Positions 12,667-23,798 of a stretch of DNA of 64,000 nt are shown in pieces. Position 1 is the stretch's first letter. Every line of letters starts with the position of its first letter. Source of the DNA: Lycorma delicatula (Eukaryota; Arthropoda; Insecta; Hemiptera; Fulgoridae). The stretch spans positions 152,316,575-152,380,574 of the forward strand of contig NC_134455.1 in assembly GCF_047948215.1 (NCBI RefSeq), given 5' to 3'. Below the pieces are notes generated by a model. It made no database searches, was not told the DNA's origin, and saw only the letters and a program-made list of their open reading frames with translations. A program made the position numbers and the translations under genes.

Positions 12667-13149
12667 CTGAGAGCCTAAGGGGGTTTCCCATACTTGTGGG
12701 GGTTGCCTGGGTGCAATGAGACCATGGGCACTCTGCTCCCACTTCCAATGGTGACCTGTGAAGTAGGTATGCTGTAGTGGTCAACTGCCTTTGAGGTGTT
12801 TGTTTATGTGGTTGGATGTGATGTGATGTGTGGAGTGGCATGAGGTATGCATTCCGGAGTGATGATTGGATGTTGTGGAGTTTGTAGTGTGATTTCAGTG
12901 TGATGCAAGGTATCTTGTGGGTGTGTGAGGTTAGTATCTGTTGACTGTGGTATCTGAATGTGTGTGAGGGTGTATTCCCCCTTCCTGAAATAATGCACAC
13001 CAGCTGTACCAGAAGGATTGGTAGCCAGGGGTGGAGGTTTAGTCGGTAGTGCGTAGGAACACATACGCATTTAATAACATCTTGCAGAACCTGTTAGCGG
13101 GCCTAACACTGTCCCTAGGCACCTGTAAATGGGATTCCTCCACCTTCTT

Positions 13150-13510
13150 AAAAAAAAACTACCCTAACTTTGGGTGAAATTCATTCACAGTTTACCTAAC
13201 CACACTTTTATCAAGACACCTAATCCGGTAACTGGTTTAGAACGTTTCTTTTTCTTTTTAGGCTGCATAAAAAACATTCTGGCCCGTCAAATCGAAGAAG
13301 TTCTATTTTTTCTTTTCTGAGGCTTTGAAACAAAGTTCTGGAAATGCCACAGGCAGCTGCACTTCTATCTTCACACTTATGAGTAATTAAATTCTTGTTG
13401 TTTTTAATTTTCCTACAACTAAAGATTATTTCCTCATGAAATCATACTTGTTTACAATTTCATGTGCCTGTCTTTGAAGTTTTTTACCTCTCACAACAGA
13501 CTTAAATTCT
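13150..13510 (-). pseudogene. N-terminal relic of an IS630/mariner-like element (tentative)
   Basis: Minus-strand reading gives VRGKKLQRQAHEIVNKYDFM followed, in shifted frames, by THKCEDRSAAACGISRTLFQ. This resembles the helix-turn-helix N-terminus of a multicopy arthropod DDE_3 transposase (pattern RG+KL..Q....V..vydFm+ ... AaatGiS..tv.ri). Stops and frameshifts are frequent and no DDE domain follows. Recognition is from memory of family style. Confidence 0.4.
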
Positions 13511-14274
13511 CAACAATAACTATTCGCACGTGAACAAACTACTTTAAAAAGTTTGAAACAAAATATATTATCTTACATTAATTACTATGTAACAAAATAC
13601 ACAGCACACCAAAATTACTGTACCGGGAGGCAAAATCCCAGAACTGAACCTTATATACACGGAGAAGCAAAAGAGAAACAAAAATAAAATAAATTGTTTT
13701 GTGTTTGAAACATGAAGGCCTTTTTCTTAATACTGTAAATACACAAAAATATGTTACTTTGTAAACAATAGTTGCATCATGTTTATGCTACTAAGAAATG
13801 ACTAATCATGGTGTGCCAATGTTTCAGAGAACAACAATATAGCAGTAACATGTAGGCTGATCATCCAAACTCACTGTTACATGTTAACAGTGAGCTACTC
13901 TACTATCCATATTAATTAAAACAGTTAATTGACATTGACCGTAATCTATTTTCAGTGGAGTATAGAAGTCCAATTGAATGGAAAGAGAACAGTTAGTTAT
14001 ATGTTATGATTTAATTACAGAGTAATGGTGATAAGTTTGATCCAAAATTATCACCTTTTAAAAATTAAAATAATTTTTTTTTACTTTCAACAAATAAGAA
14101 ATTAATATGGGCATTTGTAAGCCCAAACCATTATTTAAAAAATTATAATAAATAAAATCTACATAAGTACATAAACAGAGAACTATTTACTGCGAATCAA
14201 AAGATTACAAAAAACACATAAAAGCATTGATACTTGGTAGGAAAAAACACTTCAATATCTTAGCTCAATCTATT
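13511..14274. other. AT-rich intergenic, no gene seen
   Basis: No coding frame or element recognised apart from a 10-bp-arm palindrome at 13870-13894. Confidence 0.45.
13870..13894. repeat. Short perfect palindrome
   Basis: CTCACTGTTA, 5-nt spacer, TAACAGTGAG. One of a set of similar structures in the window. Confidence 0.85.
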
Positions 14275-14502
14275 CTAGAAATTTTGTCTTAAAAATTCAT
14301 TATCATTATTCTTGATATGTATGTGATAAAACATAACATGCCATTTCCATGATTTATTCTCACTAGTACAACATCTAATTAAATCTGCTGCATAGACTCC
14401 TGGTATACAGTATAGAATCTCTGATGAAGAACAAATAGTAGATTTAACATAGCTTTTCCAAGTTTTTTTAAAATCTTCATTAAAATCTACAAAACCAGAC
14501 AA
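14275..14502 (-). other. Orphan open frame, possible exon of unknown gene
   Basis: An open frame preceded by a plausible acceptor (GGTTTTGTAG). It reads DFNEDFKKTWKSYVKSTICS and GVYAADLIRCCTSENK and matches nothing I recognise. It sits 66 nt downstream of exon 3 of the mars-like gene on the same strand, but joining the two in the expected phase gives a stop within two codons, so it is not simply the next exon. Confidence 0.2.
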
Positions 14503-14567
14503 AAAAGGAGTTTACAAGAAAAGTTCTAAGCATGAATATAAATTGAAATCATTCATAAAATACTTAC

Positions 14568-14680
14568 AACTTCAATCCATTATTCATCTTTTCATTTAAC
14601 TTCTTTTTCTTAGCACTCATAAAATTTGGTGATTGTGGAATAGTTAATTTCTTTACTGAAGGCTTCACAGCAAATTTGAA
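14568..14680 (-). CDS. HURP/mars-like exon 3
   Basis: Acceptor TTTAAAG|TTCAAA at 14681/14680, donor GAAGTT|GTAAGTA at 14568/14567. Encodes FKFAVKPSVKKLTIPQSPNF and a Lys-rich tail. If the donor is not used, the frame stops at once (TTG TAA), so this is either an internal exon of phase 2 or the last exon. No matching phase-2 acceptor was found just downstream. Confidence 0.5.
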
Positions 14681-17600
14681 CTTTAAAAAGGATAAAAAAT
14701 AATATTAATTACTAAACCAGTTAAAAAAAAAACCATCTCACAATAGCAGTCTATCACAACAGCAGTGTTTCTCATATATATGCAAAACTTATCAATGAAA
14801 AGACTAATTTTTTCTTCAATATTCTGCTTTACAAAGAGGCTACACAGCTCTTTTGAGACACAATAAGAAAACTTCTAAGGAAAGATTATTAATTCTTATG
14901 GAAAGTAAATAATAGTTTAGTATAAAACTGTCCTATATTATTGTTGTAACATAAGATAAAACTGTCTGAACAATTAAAATAACTGTAGATAAGATAATCA
15001 GTTTAAGTTATTGATAGTTTTCTGATCTAAATTTTAAATAAGTTAATTATATTTGTTAAACTAATATTAAATCAAACCTATTACATGAAATTACAAAGTT
15101 AATTTCACACAACAGGAATTGACTTTGTAACATTTAAAGTCGGTAATAGATTTTATCAGAGGGTATTTGTGTTTGATTACAGCACAAATACAACATCAAA
15201 TTGTATTTGTGCTGTATTTATTTAAACCTTTCTGCATGGTTTCTTAAATTTGATTCATTAATTAACTAGTAATTGATTTGAAACTATAAAATTTTGGGTT
15301 AAATTTTTGTAACATGACACAAGGTACTTACGTATTAATGCCACCGCAGCTACAGCTTTATTTAAAAACAAAGGAGTCAATCGGATTTCGGTGGAAAATG
15401 GGCCGATATAGAGTGTAACATAAATAAATAAATATTTTTTTTTATAAATATAATCTAACCAAACTTAACCTACGCTCGCTAACCTTGACTAATTAACACC
15501 GTAATTTTTTGAGTATTTATTTAATAAATTCAGTAATTATTGCAATTTGACTATTTAAATAATAAAATTACAAAAGATTTCGGTGTTAATTAGTCAAGGT
15601 TAGCGAGCGTAGGTTAAGTTTAGTTAAACTATATTTATAAAATAAATAACCATTTATATTCTGTTTTGAATCTGTTTCGGCCCATTTTCCACCAAAATCC
15701 GATTGACTACTTTGTTTTTAAATAAATCTGTTGCTGCGGTGGTGTTAATACGTAAGTACCAGTTGGTATTTTATATCTAACTAATGACAGTTCAGCTTAG
15801 CAACAATTATAAAATGTTAAAATCTATTCAAGCGCTTTCGGACCTTTGTCCATCTGCAGGAATATCCACTTAATTAATTATAAAAACTTTATATAATTAT
15901 TCATTTAAAATGAGATAAAATAAAATAAACTAAAATTTTATATCCATAACAATTGATTGTCATACTATTAAAAGTAGAGTAACAAAGTAAAAGTAAAAAA
16001 ATGTCCTGTCAGTAAAAGAACCTCAACATTTACAGGAACCAAACTGCAATAGTAATAATCAAATAGCATAAAAAAGAAGCAGTAATAAAAACAAAGTCAG
16101 ACAAGGATGTTCCCTATCTCTGTTACTTTTTAATCTTTACATAGAACTAGCAGTTAATGATGTTAACGAACAATTTGGATCTGGAATAACAGTGCAAGGT
16201 GAAAACACAAAGATGCTACTTTTTGCCAATAATATAATTCTAGCTGAGAATAAAAAAAGTTTAGAAGAAACAATGAATGGTATGGATAAACTTCTTCTAT
16301 ACAGAACTTCTGCATGAAAATAGATAAGAACAAAACAAAAGTAATGAAATTTAGAAGAAAAAAAGTAGAAAGAGTAGTCCACTCTGAATATAAGAATACC
16401 ACTGAACCACTTAATATAAAAATAGGACAAGAAAAGACTATGGAGGTAGAAGAATTTTGATATTTGGGAAGTAGAATTACTAAAGATAGACAAAACAGGA
16501 GCTATATAAAATGAGCACAAGTGAAAGAAGCTTCCAGTCAGAAATATAATTTGCTTACATCAAAAATTAATTTAAACTTCAGGAGAACATTTTTGAGAGT
16601 ATATGTTTGAAGTGTAGCTTTACATGGAAGTAAAACTTGGATGATTGGAATACTTAAGAAGAAAAGATTAGAAGCTTTTGAAATGTGGTGATGAGAAGAA
16701 TGTTAAAAATAAGATGGGTGGATAAAATGACAAATGAAGCTGTGCTGCGGCAAATTGATGAAAAAAGAAGCATTTGGAAAAATATAGCTATAAGAAGACA
16801 GAATTACAGGCCACATCTTAAGGCATCCTGAAAATAGTTGCTTTGATATTGGAGGGACCGGTAGATGGGAAAGATTGTGCAGGCAGGCAATGTTTGGAAC
16901 ATGTAAAAAAAATTGTTAGGGATGTAGGGGGTATACCAAAATGAAATGACTGGCACTAGATAGGAAATCTTGGAAAGCTGCTTAAACCAGTCAAATGACT
17001 GAAGAAAGAAATAGGTTAATTTGTTTAATTTCTAAATTCTAAACAAAATTAATTCTTTCACTTTAGGTTAAAGCAGATCAAAGTCTTGGGTGGAGCTTAT
17101 CTTTGAATTTTTTTCACATCCAGGTTTTCTAAGCATTTTTTTAAAAATTAGATCAGCTAAAGTTTATTTTATAGTGACACTTCAACTACTGTTATTATTA
17201 TTGATTGTATTTTCAATATTATTGTTATATTGATGTTATTTATATTTTTTTATACTTCCTCTATATATGAGCCAGCTTTTTTATATTTTTTATATAAAAA
17301 GCCAGCTGAATTATAACTGATTTTACTTGTCTGCAGAATTAGCTTTGAATTGATTTTTTCTTTCTAAAGTTTTTTTAGATAAATTATATCAAAATAAAAT
17401 TATTTTATCATTAATATTATTTGTAATTATTAATAATAAAACTAATTCTAAAACATTAAAATTAATTATAATTGCATACTTAAAATATTAAAAGTTTTTT
17501 CTTCAAAAATCATAAAATTCTTTTAACAATTAAGTAACTTATTTGGATAATATGCATTTCATGTAACTATAAACTATAATGGTAACGTTTAGAAATTTTG

Positions 17601-20247
17601 AAGCGTTATTGTTATAAAATGTAATAACTTGTAAAAGTAGGAATAGGTCATTTGTCTTACATCTGGACCCAGCAGATTTCTATTCCTCCTGTCTTTGGCC
17701 TTTGGTCTCAAGCTCCAGATCATTCTATAGCTTTGCTATGTAAAAATGGAATGTAATAGTTAATATGTTTACATAAATTGGAAACAAAATGCACATTAAC
17801 CTATTCAATACAATGGTAAAAATTAAATATACAGAAATTAATACAATTTTTCACATAAAAAATAGTACAGAATTAAAATTAATTAGCTAGAAAACCTATT
17901 ATTTAATACTAAGAAAAAAATTAACAGATTAGTAGCAAAATGAAGCAATCTTCTATAAAGATCTTTGACTGAAATACTGAGAAATAAACAAAAAAAAAAC
18001 TGGTGTTTCAAATGTAACTAATTACAGAAGAAAAATTCAGCCCCTTTTAACATTTTATTTACTATGTGAACAATAACAGCCTTATACTCAATCAGTTACT
18101 TTATAGCAAGATGAATTTTGTTTTATACAAAAAATTCCATCTTACTGCGATTCAAATCCAGAACCTTCCTTATAAAAGGCAGAATTGCTACGACTCCACA
18201 ATGAAGGCAAGTGGAGTGGTAGTTTAATACCAAATGATAAATTAATATGTTTACTTTCAAAACAACAATAAAAAACATACAAACAAACATTACCAGTTTC
18301 TTTGTTGAAGTTGGAGATGTGAATGGAAACTGTTTTATTAGTAATTTCTTTTTATTTACATTGGAAACATCACGAAATACTGGAGAAGCTGCACTGTGAT
18401 GAATTACACCAACAACAAATGGCTTTTTCTTTTTTTCCACAGTTCTCATTTTATTTTTTTTCTCTTTCCATTGTAATAAAAGTGCTCTTCTGTCATTAAT
18501 TTCTTTTTCTTTAGTCCTTTCTTCTAAAAAATAAATAAATAAATAAAAACACAGAAATCTATAAAAATGTGAGAAAAATAAATAATGTTACTATACAAAT
18601 GCCAATAACAAAATAGAAATTACAATAATTAGTACAGTAAAATAGATAAAAAGGAGATGTAATCTTTTTAAGGTTCTAATTTTTTTTAGGAATTTGTGAA
18701 AAAAACAATCTATATCTACTACATCCATATATGGACCTGGACTACCCAACTCAATATGCGAGAATAACTTAACAAAACCTTATAAAAAAAAAAAAAAACA
18801 AAAACAAACAAACAAAACAAATTAACAAAACTTATATCTTAATAAGCGAGAAAACTTAACAAGCAAAAGATTCAATGCTCCTTTCTTCAATTTGCTTAAT
18901 TAATGCTTCTTACATTTTTCCAAATTTTTTTCTGGAGGGTAAGATTTTATTCTTTAGGAAAGAATTTTCCATATTCCTCTTACATTATTCTGATTAAGTG
19001 TACTTAAATCTAAAATGACAATGGTTCATTAGCAAGACAGTAGCTCCAGTTGTAGTTTGATAGTCTTACTAATTCCTGATCAGCGGCATTAATTTAACAA
19101 ACTAAATTAACAATTAACAAAAGAATTCTATAGAAAAAACGTAACATTTATTTTGACTTTAACTTTGGTTCTTCAAAATCAAAAACTGTAGAACAGTTAA
19201 ACATGAAAGCGGTAAAGTGATCTCCTGTATTGATTTTCTTATCATGAAGCATAAATCTCACATGATATATTTTTTATTAATTTTATTTTGCTATTTAGTT
19301 AATTTTATAATTAACTGTAAATTGCAACAAGTATTCAATAAAACAAATGCCTATAATAAAATACAATAACTCTTAAAAAAAGTGCTGTTTTTTTCTTGTT
19401 TAAAATTATAAGTTGATAGAGATTATTATTTACTCCATACTGGAAGGTATTTGATTGAGTTTGGTGTTTGATTATTTTCCAAATTTGTAATATTCTTTTG
19501 TTAAAAATAGTATTTAGTAGTTTATTACATAGATCTTTACAGCATTTTCTGTAATAAAATTATTTTATTATCAATATAGAAAGATAAACTACTTAGTTTT
19601 AACTGTATTAATGTACAAAAAAACCTTTAAACATCCAATTATTAACCGATTTCAGACTCAGATTGGGCTTCCATAATATTATCAATATAATAATCACCAA
19701 AAACAATGGCTGGGTCATCAGCAAAACAAACAAATTTACCCTGAATATTAAAGTTGAAAAAATCATCCATATATACCAGGAATAAAATTGGGCCCAAAAC
19801 ATGGCTCGACTACTATATTACTTTTTTGAAGTATTGCATAATTGACCAACATTTCAAATTACCATATCTAGATATTACACAAATTTGTTAAGCCAGTGTC
19901 AAATTGTTTCGGTTCCGGGATGAAATACTCTCAAGCGTCTTATTTTTAAGACAAAAATTAAAATGATTACTGCTTCTTTAATGGAACATTAGCAATAAAT
20001 TACTTTCAAACCAATACCGAACAAAATTAAGTCGTGTTAATTAACTGGATTTAAAGTACACGTTTAAATATTAATAACTAACAATACCTTGTTCACTGAT
20101 TTCTTGCGTAATAGCATCGATGTTTATTCTATTCTTGTTAAATATTTCAAGACGCTTGCTCCTTCTGCAATCAAAAGCAGACTTCTTTCTTGTTTCTATC
20201 AGTCCTCTAACTAATGGGTTTTCTTTATATAAATCTCTGAAATCCAT
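14568..20247 (-). CDS. HURP/DLGAP5-like (Drosophila mars-like) protein, three exons, 3' end unresolved
   Basis: Three minus-strand exons (20247-20088, 18523-18294, 14680-14568) join with canonical GT-AG sites and matching phases. The product starts MDFRDLYKENPLVRGLIETR, then a Lys/Arg/Glu-rich helix (NDRRALLLQWKEKKNKMR), then KKPFVVGVIHHS, SPVFRDVSN and KFAVKPSVKK. HURP/DLGAP5 and mars proteins have the same layout: a basic N-terminal helix, a +ALL.wKe+K block and a KPF.VG...h block. They bind microtubules of kinetochore fibres near chromosomes in mitosis. The first Met at 20247 is chosen because the upstream Met (20307) adds a hydrophobic stretch atypical of the family; a 5' UTR exon may exist. 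The guanylate-kinase-associated domain is not found, so exons are missing or lie further left. Identity is inferred by pattern, not by search. Confidence 0.55.
15179..15215. repeat. Perfect 15-bp-arm palindrome
   Basis: ACAGCACAAATACAA, 7-nt spacer, TTGTATTTGTGCTGT. Lies in the second intron of the mars-like gene, just upstream of a larger foldback element. Confidence 0.9.
15323..15760. mobile_element. Foldback/MITE-like inverted-repeat element (438 bp)
   Basis: Almost the whole element is two inverted arms around a central spacer of about 100 bp. Outer ends GGTACTTACGTATTA and TAATACGTAAGTACC are exact complements. Inner landmarks also pair: CCACCGCAGC with GCTGCGGTGG, GTCAATCGGATTT with its complement near 15700, and AACCTACGCTCGCTAACC with GGTTAGCGAGCGTAGGTT. 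No ORF. No clear target duplication was seen outside the ends. It inserted in an intron of the mars-like gene, or that intron grew around it. Confidence 0.85.
16085..17010 (+). pseudogene. LINE reverse transcriptase relic (RTE-like)
   Basis: Plus-strand reading gives VRQGCSLS-like motif B at about 16095, MLLFANNIILAENKKSLEE at about 16214 (motif C; FADDi changed to FANNi, both catalytic Asp lost), then VEEFXYLGSRITKDRQN (thumb; X is a stop), LHGSKTWMIG and RLEAFEMW. Order and style match RTE/'craniofacial-like' LINE RTs. Many stops and frameshifts. Only the RT 3' half is present. The antisense open frames 16137-16520 are shadows. Confidence 0.7.
17011..18293. other. AT-rich intron sequence, nothing recognised
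   Basis: Homopolymer-rich intron of the mars-like gene. A less AT-rich patch at 17640-17740 might be a transposon scrap but I cannot name it. Confidence 0.4.
18294..18523 (-). CDS. HURP/mars-like exon 2
   Basis: Acceptor TTTTTTAG|AAGAAAGG at 18524/18523, donor CTG|GTAATG at 18294/18293, 230 nt, phases 1 and 0. Encodes the basic helix with LLLQWKEKKNKMR and the KKKKPFVVGVIHHS block that drives the HURP-like call, then SPVFRDVSNVNKKK. Confidence 0.65.
18524..19614. other. AT-rich intron sequence, no gene seen
   Basis: Contains an AAAT-type microsatellite at 18526-18548 and an A-rich run with AAAC repeats at 18782-18820. No coding signal. Confidence 0.4.
19615..19930 (-). pseudogene. LINE RT motif B-C fragment
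   Basis: Minus strand reads VLGPILFLVYMDDFFNFNIQ, then after a small frameshift FVCFADDPAIVFGD: RT motif B end and the FADD catalytic box, of a jockey/I-type LINE by style. Only about 100 residues remain. It lies in the first intron of the mars-like gene. Confidence 0.7.
20088..20247 (-). CDS. HURP/mars-like exon 1 (coding start)
   Basis: Codes for 53 residues plus one base. ATG at 20247-20245; donor AAG|GTATTG at 20088/20087. The carried G joins AA of the next exon to make Glu. Rich in Arg/Lys, with RGLIETRKKSAFDCRRSKR; likely helical. Confidence 0.6.
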
Positions 20248-21286
20248 GTTTTTTTGCACTAGTAAAACAAGACATAAACGTAATAAAACACTAATCAGTT
20301 GACTCAATTAACCGTTATTTTCAAATATTTTCAAGAAATATCATTGGCCCGTTTATCAAAGATGTCAGGAATACCAACATGAGTTATTTAATTTTAAAGA
20401 AAAAAGATCGATCATTAATTACACTTGTCAACAAAAAAAAATGTATTCGTATATCTGTAATCGTACCTGTGATTTTAATTAATTTGGGGTGTTGAATTCA
20501 AAACTGTTAACAGAATTTGTGTAATACGTCACTTTTTTTTTTTAGATATATGCGATTTATTTACCATTAAATGCATAATCACTGTGAAATCATTATTTAA
20601 AAAAATATATTATTTATGTGTATTCATTTAAAATTTGTTTAAATCAACAAAATTTTAATTTACTCAAAAACAGATATACTAAAATACCTTTAATTTTTAA
20701 AATATGTTGACAAACCTTTTCGTTTGTACGTTGTTTGATCAGTTTCTCTCTAACAAAATCCAACAATAGTCACCCATAATTCCAGGATTCCGTCTTCCTT
20801 GGTACTGATTCTTCATTGTCAGAATAAAATAATGGAAACGCCCTCCTTGCTTATCGCTTTCAGAGCCCAAATTTTCGGAGAAAAAGTCTAGTTGGGAATC
20901 TAGGATATTAATTTTTATGACAACCTAAACGTTTGTAGTTTGCTAACAGCTTATTAACCAAAAAACATTGTTTCCATATTTTCTGTTGCCTAAAAACCAC
21001 AAACGTCTTCATTGCAGCTAGTTCACATTCGCAAAGTTTAATCTTTAAACAGTTTCTTGATTTGCGGACTGACAAATATATACTTCTTCAGCTTAACACT
21101 TAGGTTAGGAAAAATTATTTTTAAGTGATTAAATCCTGGTCCATCTTTGTCTACTGCCTTTTAAAAATTTTTTCATGAGTCCGAGTTTTATGTGAAGTAG
21201 TGACAGTATATATTTTTTTCACCAACCACAAAGTTTGCCACAAGGCCGGTTCCAAGTAAAGACTTGGAAATGACTTTTGCATCATG

Positions 21287-21316
21287 ACTATCCCAAAGAT
21301 TTGTCTTTGGGATAGT
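21287..21316. repeat. Perfect 13-bp-arm palindrome
   Basis: ACTATCCCAAAGA, 4-nt loop, TCTTTGGGATAGT; inside the degenerate multicopy ORF. Confidence 0.9.
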
Positions 21317-21545
21317 AAACTTGTAATCCAAGTAACACAACTTTCAGATCACTGCAAAATTGGTACATATACTCTGTATTTTATTGCTTCTAATATTGAT
21401 GCCATAGTTTAATACTTTTTTTTGTGGACTGCATGGGCTAATGGAATGGATGACTGTTTGTTAACATTATGCAATAAAACTGCTTTCATGCTAACTTTAG
21501 AAGTCTGTAAAAAGACACCATTCTTATGGAATATTGGTATATTAT

Positions 21546-21587
21546 GTGGTCTGATGAAAGAGCTTAGTAGCTCTTTCATCAGACCAC
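21546..21587. repeat. Perfect 19-bp-arm palindrome
   Basis: GTGGTCTGATGAAAGAGCT, 4-nt loop TAGT, AGCTCTTTCATCAGACCAC. Inside the degenerate multicopy ORF; one arm probably copied from the other. Confidence 0.92.
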
Positions 21588-22734
21588 CCGACATCAGTAC
21601 AAACATACAATGGATCTTTCGTAGTAAAATAAGTTGAAAAAGTTTTATTTCATGTTCTAAACTTAGTAACTTTGTTTTTTTTTCACTAAAAGATTCCACT
21701 GTTGTAGCCTAGTCCCAGAAGTTCACAGCTTGCTGCTTTGTTAACTTTAAATCGTGAACTAAATCATTAAGTTCATGTTGTTGAATGAAATAAGGAGATT
21801 TATCATCAGATACAGGAAGAAATTCTTCATCCTCTACATTATCTGTTTCATTTTCAGATTGTTCTAGCAATGTCAGATTAAATGGTTGTACAGGTACAGG
21901 TAATTCTTCTCTCTGTGATACTGGCTTTAGAGCTGAGGATACATCTGCATATCTTATGACTTTCTATTTTTGAATGAAAATCAGTTATATTTGTCATACA
22001 AAAGTAGCAGTCGGTGAAGAGGTCTTAAGTTCACACCAAACCATCAGTACAGCAAATGGCATGGCTTGCCGTTTCCTCTTCAACCATTCAGTTAAAAGTT
22101 ACTGAGCACAGTATGCAAATAATATGAGGCACCCAGATTTTATCTTGATGCCCAAGTGCAGATTCAAAATAAAATTTATATGCTGTTTTTTATAAATTCA
22201 GAAATAGTCTTTCTTTGAGATTTAGATGTAAATTTACCACAGATATAACAAAAATTGTCTGGATCATTTGAACATCCTTGAACTTTTGCACAATCCATTT
22301 GTTCAAGAGCAAGGAATATACTGAGTAACAACAAATTTTAACAAAATTAAAAATTCAAGAAGATGCATGCATTATAAATAAATGCTGTAACTTGCTTCAT
22401 GGTATATTGGTCAGCTAATCCATTGTACTTTAGTTGCCACATGCATTAATAAAGAAACATTGTTTGTAAGTTAGATATTTGTTTATTTGATTTAGATTAT
22501 ATTTATGTTTGTTGTTAATTCATAATTTATATCAATAATTATAATATTTACATTATATTAACACAAATTAGATTAAGTTTACATAGTTTGTTTAATGTTC
22601 ACTTGTTGAATGATTTACTAAAACTAACTTGTGACAATATGTTCTTTAGTAATTGCCTTTTTGAAGACAATTACAATTAGTGGCTGTGGGATTCACGCAA
22701 CTATTAGCATTATAAAAAATAAGTACACCTGATA

Positions 22735-23190
22735 TCATTTCGAACAGCTTCTTCTTTATTCGGTAGTGCAAGATATTCTGCTTTAAATATTTTCCATAAG
22801 GTAGTATAGACATGACTTATAATGCAATAATAGTGTGTTATAGTTGTGATACCAAATTGATTTCCTTATATAGAAATATGATACAGGCATCTTTATATGA
22901 ATGATACAGGCAGCAGATACTCTACACAAAATGAACAGAAATTAGCATTCACAGAAGGCTTATATACTTCCTGGTGAAATTGTATCTACACTTTGGGATT
23001 TTTTCCGTAGCATCACATGTTATTGGTACATTAATGGAGGCAAATCTTTTACAATAAATGTTATGGGTGTTAATCCTTTTGGTTCCTGTACTTCAGTATG
23101 AATACAATCAACTGTTCCAATAATGGTAACTATATTAAAAACTAATGCTCCATTTTTACTCAGAAAAATTCATGTGTTGCTTGAAAAAAT
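22735..23190 (-). pseudogene. PIF/Harbinger transposase relic (tentative)
   Basis: Minus strand at 23150-23000 reads VTIIGTVDCIHTEVQEPKG then, past a stop and frameshift, CDATEKIPKC. This matches the HARBI1-type nuclease core: v.G.iDgtHi.i..P (first catalytic Asp in VDCIH) and the VCDa......gs region. The third acidic region and the N-terminus are not recognisable. Low copy integrity. Confidence 0.45.
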
Positions 23191-23798
23191 AATTCAATTA
23201 ATATGGACATTAATTACTTTTTACTTTATAATTAATTGTATATTTTGTTCTAAGATTTTATTATGATTTCCCTTAATTCATCCAGATAAATGATGGTTCC
23301 TTTTTTATTCATGTAAAAGCATAATTAATTGTCGACATAATCTGTGTAATGTATTATGTACTGGTCAAAATAAAACATTTACTTACAATATTATATGTTA
23401 AAAATTTCCAAAGGAAACAGCAGTTAAGGAGTTCTGGTTTAAAATGCAAGATAGTTACATTTTTGGGTTACAAATGGCCTAATGATGCCTGCTATAAGTG
23501 AAAACAAAAAACAAGAATGGAGAATTAAATAGCAAGACCAGAAGGATAAATGCCTAGCTAGTCTATACCCTTAAACAAAGTGACAATGAACCGAAAAATT
23601 AGCAGCTCCTTACCGTTTTCATAAACAAAGCTAGCGTTATGGAAATTTGCAATTTCTTGCAGTTATTTTGGTTGTCAGTGTTAAGATTATGTTTATCAGT
23701 TATGGGTGTTATTTTTTCTTTATCTAATTAATGTTAACTTCTGCTTATTTTTTAATTAATCAGTCCATAAAATTCAATGTAATTTAAAAGTAAATAAA

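Larger units (their letters stand above)
9246..13060 (+). mobile_element. R1-like non-LTR retrotransposon, copy B, degenerate, RT core deleted
   Basis: A second LINE of the same general type lies directly downstream in the same orientation. In order: ORF1 with zinc-knuckle remnant (9614-10270), endonuclease (10381-10900), RT N-terminal arm (10900-11500), FADD region and thumb (11500-11860), and the long C-terminal domain with a Cys motif (11831-12666). A GC-richer untranslated tail runs to about 13060. The main RT palm (motif A) is missing: sequence corresponding to the RT N-terminal arm joins almost directly to motif B/C sequence near 11505. Boundaries are approximate, and no target-site duplication was found. 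Confidence 0.7.
20740..22340 (-). pseudogene. Relic of a multicopy uncharacterised arthropod ORF
   Basis: Minus-strand reading from 22300 down gives DPDNFCYICGKFTSKSQRK, ALGHQDKIWVPHIICILC, TDCYFCMTNI, ELPVPVQPFNL, then LNDLVHDLKLTKQQAVNF, SKVSMKAVLLHNVNKQSSIP (about 21520), GLVANFVVG and KAVDKDGPGFNHLKIIFPN. I recall this block order from many near-identical predicted proteins in hemipteran and other invertebrate genomes, with a Cys-rich N-terminus, which suggests a transposon-borne or amplified gene of unknown function. The copy has frameshifts, stops and a local palindrome at 21546-21587. No TIRs were identified. Confidence 0.55.

Noticed and set aside
14275..14502. Fourth exon of the mars-like gene
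   Set aside because: The phase after exon 3 is 2; joining to the acceptor at about 14494 gives a stop within two codons.
16137..16520. Minus-strand membrane-like protein of 127 aa
   Set aside because: Phe/Ser/Leu-rich shadow of the Lys-rich RT relic on the plus strand.
20071..20307. Signal-peptide-like extension from Met at 20307
   Set aside because: The hydrophobic stretch is upstream of a better family-style start at 20247 and is probably untranslated.
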